From positions 174,920,317-174,984,316 of the forward strand of contig CM037584.1 in the NCBI GenBank assembly GCA_021018995.1: a stretch of 64,000 bases of DNA. The letters are read 5' to 3'. Position 1 is the stretch's first letter. Each line of letters opens with the position of its first letter. The notes under the pieces are model-generated. The model did not search any database and was not told where the DNA came from. It saw only the letters and a list, made by a program, of their open reading frames with translations. Both the position numbers and the translations under genes were made by a program. The DNA is from Chloranthus sessilifolius. Taxonomy: Eukaryota > Streptophyta > Magnoliopsida > Chloranthales > Chloranthaceae. Shown in pieces: positions 58,901-64,000 of this stretch.

Positions 58901-59339
58901 AAATCTCCAGTTGCAAATACGGGTATCCTGTTATGAAATCCTCTGGATAAAGAAAGGGAGCTACTACTTGCATGGCTGTACCGTTGCACATTGTTTCAAA
59001 AGGAAGACTAATTTTGGGACTCGTGCCACTTGAAACACCAGTTAAGCCGTCAGATTTGAAGGCCATGATATAATCTTTGGTATCAAAGATAGGCAAAATA
59101 AATGATTTGAATTAGAAGATGTCGCTATGAGTGACTTGAATTAAATTATAGAAATCTTGTTTCTTTCTAATCTCTGGTACCAAAAGTCTTTAGATCATGA
59201 CAATCAAATTAGATGGCTTAGATGATGTTATGCACGGCACAAATCTAAAATATAATGTCTTTCTTTTAAATTATATGCAACAGCACAAATCCCGTGTGCA
59301 AATAGTTTCTTCCAGATAAATAGAAGTGGACTACCATGA

Positions 59340-59520
59340 CGGTTTTTAAATAGAAGAAAATTATAAATGTAGGACAGATTTGTTGAGGACAAAGTGCAGG
59401 CGGATGAAGTGGCGCAGCGTGACTGACTCCACCTATCTGCATTAATTGAACCCCTCCGCAGTTGCAGCCAATTGCGTCACACCACATTAACTGCCTGCAT
59501 TTTGCCTGCATAAAATCTGT
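59340..59520 (+). repeat. dispersed repeat R2, copy 1
   Basis: About 170 bp (TAGGACAGATTTGTTGAGGA to the TTTTGCCTGCATAAAA region) recurs at 59983-60145 in the same orientation. Confidence 0.7.
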
Positions 59521-59982
59521 ATATAATACTTTACATATTTATATGTAAGAAGAGAAACTTCGTGTTACTCTTTCTGGCAAAAACCAAAAAATTTGGGTTT
59601 GGCTCAATTCGGTACACCGAACTTGCATCCCTAGGTGAGAATAACGGTACCAAAAGTGACTGCCTTAAATCAGATGCTAGAGATCATTTTTTGTCACAAT
59701 CTTCGACTCCAGATCATTTTACACATACATCCCCGAAAGTGATTGTGATTATTGTCGTCCTATGGGAAGGGTTCTTGGAACACTTTTGGTGATGTCTTCC
59801 ACATGGAATCAACATCCACCTGCCAAATGGGTGGGCAATGATTACAAGATCTATTATGTGGAAGATTAGGATAAAAAGATCTCTACCTACGAATTCAAGG
59901 CAGTCAACATTTTTTAGTAGGTGAAAATTCTGGTTGTGAATGTAGAATCCTGAGTTGCAAATATAGGTACCCTTCTTAATAT
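59521..59982. other. anonymous sequence between R2 copies
   Basis: No gene was seen. Segments such as AAAAGTGATTGTGATT resemble the degraded repeats near 43960. Confidence 0.35.
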
Positions 59983-60145
59983 TTAATTATAAACATAGGA
60001 CAGATTTATTGAGGACAAAGTGCAAGTGACTGACGTGACGCGACGTGACTAGCTGCACCAACCTCATTAATTGAGCCCCACTGCACTTGTAGCCAATTGT
60101 ATCTTGCCACATCAGCCGCCTGTACTTTGTCTACATAAAATAATG
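59983..60145 (+). repeat. dispersed repeat R2, copy 2
   Basis: ATAGGACAGATTTATTGAGG through CTTTGTCTACATAAAA, matching 59355-59520. The CGTGACGCGACGTGAC segment is specific to this copy. Confidence 0.7.
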
Positions 60146-60419
60146 TTGGGCAATGTGTTAGGCAGTAGCGCGCTTTTAAGTAGGCACTTATAACAAAAAG
60201 GTGGGCATGAATAAAAGTTCTCTTAGGTAAATAAAATATCATAATTTTAGGGTATAAACCCTGCTGGGTCATTACCGATGTTCAGAACATAAAAAACAAC
60301 AGCTCTGGACCCTCTCGAGTAATTCAGCGAAAAATACGTACTTTTATTGAATTTTTTAAGGAGAGCTATTATTTGCACACACAAAGTTGCCCTTGCACAC
60401 AACTTTAAATGAAAGACTT

Positions 60420-62730
60420 AGTGTTTTGAGGGCTTGCCTGATCGGTTTTAAATTGTACCCTTGCAAGTGCACAAAATCAGTTGTAGCACGATAAAATCAA
60501 GGGTATCGAACCCACAGGAAAACGTGAAATTTAATTAATCCTTAAAGAGATTTAAAACACCCAAGGAAGTATCAAGGGAGAAAGTTCAATTTGCTAAACA
60601 ATTACCACACTATTCTAGATGCAAGAAAAATAACTAATCTGAGCAAGACGATTTCTGATAAATAAAATGACAATTCTATGAATGAACAAGGAATTCAAAT
60701 TTATAACCTTTCTACCATTAAACTCACAATTCCATAACACATTAATCACACCATCATTTATCTAGAAAAATGAATCGTAAGAAAACATGATCATCGATCC
60801 GGCATACCCTATCTAAAAACGATGACTCAGCCTATCATTGCGATATGAATCATGTAAAAAGCATAGCGTATCTCAAGATTCTTAAATCACGATCATGAAC
60901 ATATAATCACTCTGCAGCCTAGAACGGCCTGCATATACAGATCTGACGATTATGGTCGTTGATAACGTAGATCAACGGTCATAATAAAGTATTCAAAAGA
61001 TATTCAATTTAAGCACACTTTTTAGCAGAATGATTCCATGATGAAATTAAGAGACTATGGAGTTAATCATAAAAATGTTACTTATCTGGGAATCGTATCC
61101 TCCTTAAACAAATGATTTAGTCGCTTATCCTTGGTGTGCGATCTCATTGTAAACTTGAGGTCATTCTCTTAAATATGCACTTTTTCTTTATCGCCAAAAA
61201 TCTTTTTACAATGATTTTCCTAAATACAATTTATGATTCCATAAACTGTAAAGAAAAGAAATGTAAAAGCCTAAGTACAATCTACCCAGAGAAAATCCTA
61301 AAAAGAAAAAGAAAGAATGTGAGCCCAAGAGTGAGAGAAGGGATGGAGTAGAGATCCACGAAATAAAGCCGTAGCTTTCTTTATATAGGGACGTGCAAAA
61401 TATATCCCTAATTACCTCAATCGATTGAGAATTCTCTCTCAATCGATTGACCTCAAATTCGAAAAAGAGGGCAAAACTATCTCTCTTGTCAATCGATTGA
61501 CATTTGGTTCTCAATCGATTGACATAAATGGGTAGAGTTTCCATTCTCCTGGTGGATGTTGAGTTACTTTATGGATTTCGATGCTTTTTTTGACCTTTTT
61601 GATCCACATTTCTTGCGTAACCCTTAATTGTTCTCTTTTATCTTCTTTAACGATCCAACGGTCAGAAACACCTGTAAACATTGAAACTCCATAACAACCA
61701 TCAAATGCTTTCATCGGCTAGCTAAATATAGGAATTAAGGTGTGAAATATAGTCACATTTCGATACCGATCACACCCCCAAACCTACACTTTGCTAGTCC
61801 TCAAGCAAAGAGAATGAAAAATAACTAACACTTTAGCACATAAAATAAAGCCACTTTCGTAGGGAACACGATTGCATTTAGCCTATGCAATAAGCCTTTA
61901 AACTCCTAGGTGATCCCTAGTGGAGGAGTTGTGTCTCCTGAAGGTTTTCAGTGAAGGTACCTACAAACTTTAAAAACTTATGAGTTTCAGAATTGTAACC
62001 ATGCCCTTAAGTAGTTAAATGTCCGTGAATACCTTTAAGATGCTTCTGACCATGCTTATTTTATTAATGCTCATTCCACTCAACTCATTATTTTTCTAAT
62101 GCTCATGATTCATGCCCAAAGTATCATGTACTATTATCATTGCTAAAATTCTTTTATCTAAGAATAAATTTAAACTCGAAGTCTTTAGATTTCATGTTTA
62201 GGTTCAATCCTCACCATAGGTATACACTCAAAAATGAAATCGCTCCGATGAATAGTTTTACTTTTCACCCATATGTGAGATGGAATTACAACACAAATTA
62301 GAAAAGCTCACATGTTATAAGAAAGACGGTGCATCAAAAAAATTTTAAAAGAAATCTCATTAGGAAAGATATTTGTATCCTAAGCATGCACATACCAAAT
62401 ACCATAAACATTGTATAATCACTCTCCACAAGGCATTTACCACTCATGATTGGATCAAAAATGTCTTTTCTAAGGTTGTAATGGGGCTTGGGTAAAGGTT
62501 AAGAAAGAAAGGGGAAATTGGATTCAAATTTCTCTGAGAAATCGGAAAAGGTAGCACATTTGATTTTCTGATTTTTCACACTTTCTTTTTCGAACCTTTC
62601 AGAAGTTTTTTCCTTTTTATCACTTTTCTCTTTTTTTTTTTTTTTTTATAATATCACTTTTACATATTTCTCTATCTCTTGCACAAAGATATATTTTCTT
62701 CTTTGCTCCTTTTTTATTTTTCTGCCATAT
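60420..62730. repeat. anonymous plant repeat with CAAGTGCACAAAAT and CACCCCCAAACC segments
   Basis: The segments CTTGCAAGTGCACAAAATCA, AGGGTATCGAACCCACAGG (about 60460-60520) and CACACCCCCAAACCTACACT then TTGCTAGTCCTCAAGC (about 61770-61805) are of a type widespread in plant intergenic DNA, probably from a large LTR or LARD-type element. No coding domain was found. LTR B interrupts it at 62731. Confidence 0.4.
61417..61522. repeat. palindrome TCAATCGATTGA, two pairs at 22-bp spacing
   Basis: Exact copies start at 61417, 61439, 61489 and 61511: two pairs, each spaced 22 bp, 72 bp apart. The 12-mer is fully self-complementary and differs from TCGATTAATCGA. Confidence 0.9.
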
Positions 62731-62997
62731 TGTAATATCCCGAAAAATCGCGTTAAACAGTGACCTCAGGATCTTTGCCCGATTGGTCACAAGTTTGACC
62801 AATAAGGAGATCAAGGGTTAGCATAGAGTATGATGAACGGACGAGATGTGATGGTATGAGTGATTATGTGGTGTGTGATGTGAATGAGAAGTCGCATACA
62901 CCTATTCCGATGCATGTGCTCAACACACAAGTGAGATGAGAGATAAAAGGGTTTAATAACCCTAAAAATAATGGTTTTGGTTGTTGAAGGAGAGTAA

Positions 62998-63031
<34 letters not shown>

Positions 63032-64000
63032 TAAAGAGAGGAGTTATTGCAACTGATTGGAAGGGGGGATTCAAGCAATAAAAGCCGGATTCGACACGGT
63101 TTGGATCCGTTAGAGCCAAAGCTGGAACCCTAGCCTTTCCAACCACTAGATCTAATCAAATTGAGAATTGATCGAGGTAAATTTCTTGTAAATTAAATGC
63201 ATAAGTTATGGGAGTTTAATCGTAGTTAGGAATGGTTAAAATCATAGATTAAAGGCTTAGAAAAGAAAGAAAAATAAATGGAGAAAGATTTGGAAGAAAT
63301 TAAAAGGTGAATAAGCCATTTCGATTAATCGAAATTGAGTTTCGATTAATCGATTTTGGCCAAGAAGTTGAAAAGTCAGAGGACCCCGATCTCGATTAAT
63401 CGAAATGAGTTTCGATTAATCGACTTTAAATTTTGATTAATCGATTTGGGTATCGATTAATCGACTGAGAACCTACAGTGGACTCCAGTGGAGAAAAGAA
63501 TTTAGCTTGAAGAAATCGACTAATCGAAATGAGAGTTCGATTAATCGATTTATGATTTCGATTAATCGATTTGGAATCGATTAATAGATTTTGGGAATTC
63601 GATTACTCGAATTGAGAATCGACTGGATAGAGCAGAGAATTTCGATTAATCGAATGGGAATCTCGATTAATCGATTTGAGAATCGATTAATCGAATCAGA
63701 TTCGATTAATCAATTTTGGAAATCGATTAATCGACTGGGCCAGTTTATGTTGACTTCTGAGTTTGACTTTAAGATTCTTGGGGGGTCTTGGACCTCCTTT
63801 ATTGCATCTTTAGTGATGTGTTTCACATGTTATGTGGTACCATAGGTGGTACGTGTGAGCTAGTGCACAAGGAGCCACGTGGGACCTTGATGTATTGATC
63901 AAACGAAGACTTGAGGTAGGGAACACCTTGAACATGTACTTAATTTTGCAAGAGCATGTATGTAGTGATATAGAATTCAATTCAAAATGTTTTTATTTCT
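62731..64000 (+). repeat. LTR B, copy 3 (runs off the window)
   Basis: Begins TGTAATATCCCGAAAAATCG and follows copy 1 throughout (GGGTTTAATAACCC, GAGAGA tract, GGAACCCTAGCCTTTCC, palindrome array, GTTATGTGGTACCATAGGTG). It may be the 5' LTR of an element lying beyond the window. Confidence 0.85.
63318..63742. repeat. palindrome array TCGATTAATCGA, array 5 (in LTR B)
   Basis: About 15 exact or near palindromes at the same place in LTR B as arrays 3 and 4. Confidence 0.85.

Noticed and set aside
1-64000. tRNA, rRNA or snoRNA genes
   Set aside because: I looked for cloverleaf-like blocks with A and B boxes and for rRNA-like stretches and found none that I could support by eye; a covariance-model scan would settle it.

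Overview
The window looks like repeat-rich nuclear DNA of a flowering plant, probably a dicot. It is AT-rich and holds nested Ty1/copia and Ty3/gypsy LTR elements, a plant LINE ORF1 with a DUF4283-type domain and zinc knuckle, foldback MITEs, an endogenous plant pararetrovirus (Caulimoviridae) array, and two copies of a plant multi-pass membrane protein gene. I saw no rRNA or tRNA gene, no CRISPR array and no bacterial-style operon.

Layout. 1-4888: 3' part of a Ty1/copia element (gag knuckle, protease, integrase, RT, RNase H, PPT, 3' LTR), apparently inserted into a Ty3/gypsy LTR. 4889-7831: the rest of that gypsy LTR, a mosaic of short tandem arrays. 7832-11914: internal region of a Tekay/Del-like chromovirus. 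11915-12868: an array of the palindrome TCGATTAATCGA at about 21-bp steps. 12869-14955: a TATA box and a gag-like 'putative plant transposon protein' reading frame ending in a polypurine tract. 14956-17366: the LTR that follows it ('LTR B'), cut off by virus sequence.

17367-34487: an array of pararetrovirus-like sequence. One partial unit is inverted and three lie head-to-tail on the minus strand, each about 4-6 kb. The parts seen are a 30K movement protein, a capsid core with CCHC knuckle, a retropepsin, viroplasmin/P6-like proteins, 35S-like promoters with as-1-like boxes, poly(A) signals and tRNA-Met primer sites. No reverse transcriptase or RNase H was found. Two gene layouts share one leader and promoter plan, so the units may be segments of a divided pararetrovirus genome. 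This is the most interesting part of the window. All of it is fossil sequence.

34488-45532: anonymous repeats, including a 1.5-kb inverted repeat, foldback elements, a copia pol fragment and membrane-protein pseudogene 1. 45533-49131: a 3.6-kb solo gypsy LTR with a near-perfect target duplication. 49132-53600: a dispersed repeat interrupted by a 2.5-kb LTR B in reverse, and a MITE. 53982-58560: a LINE ORF1 remnant, then a second copy of the copia-fragment plus membrane-protein block. That block is a direct segmental duplication with its partner about 15 kb upstream. A 251-bp MITE is present in one block and absent at the matching site of the other. 58560-62730: anonymous repeats, with a second palindrome family (TCAATCGATTGA). 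62731-64000: the start of a third LTR B.

Few genes here look functional. The window is mainly a record of nested insertions. The two membrane-protein copies are the only recognisable host genes, and both appear inactivated.
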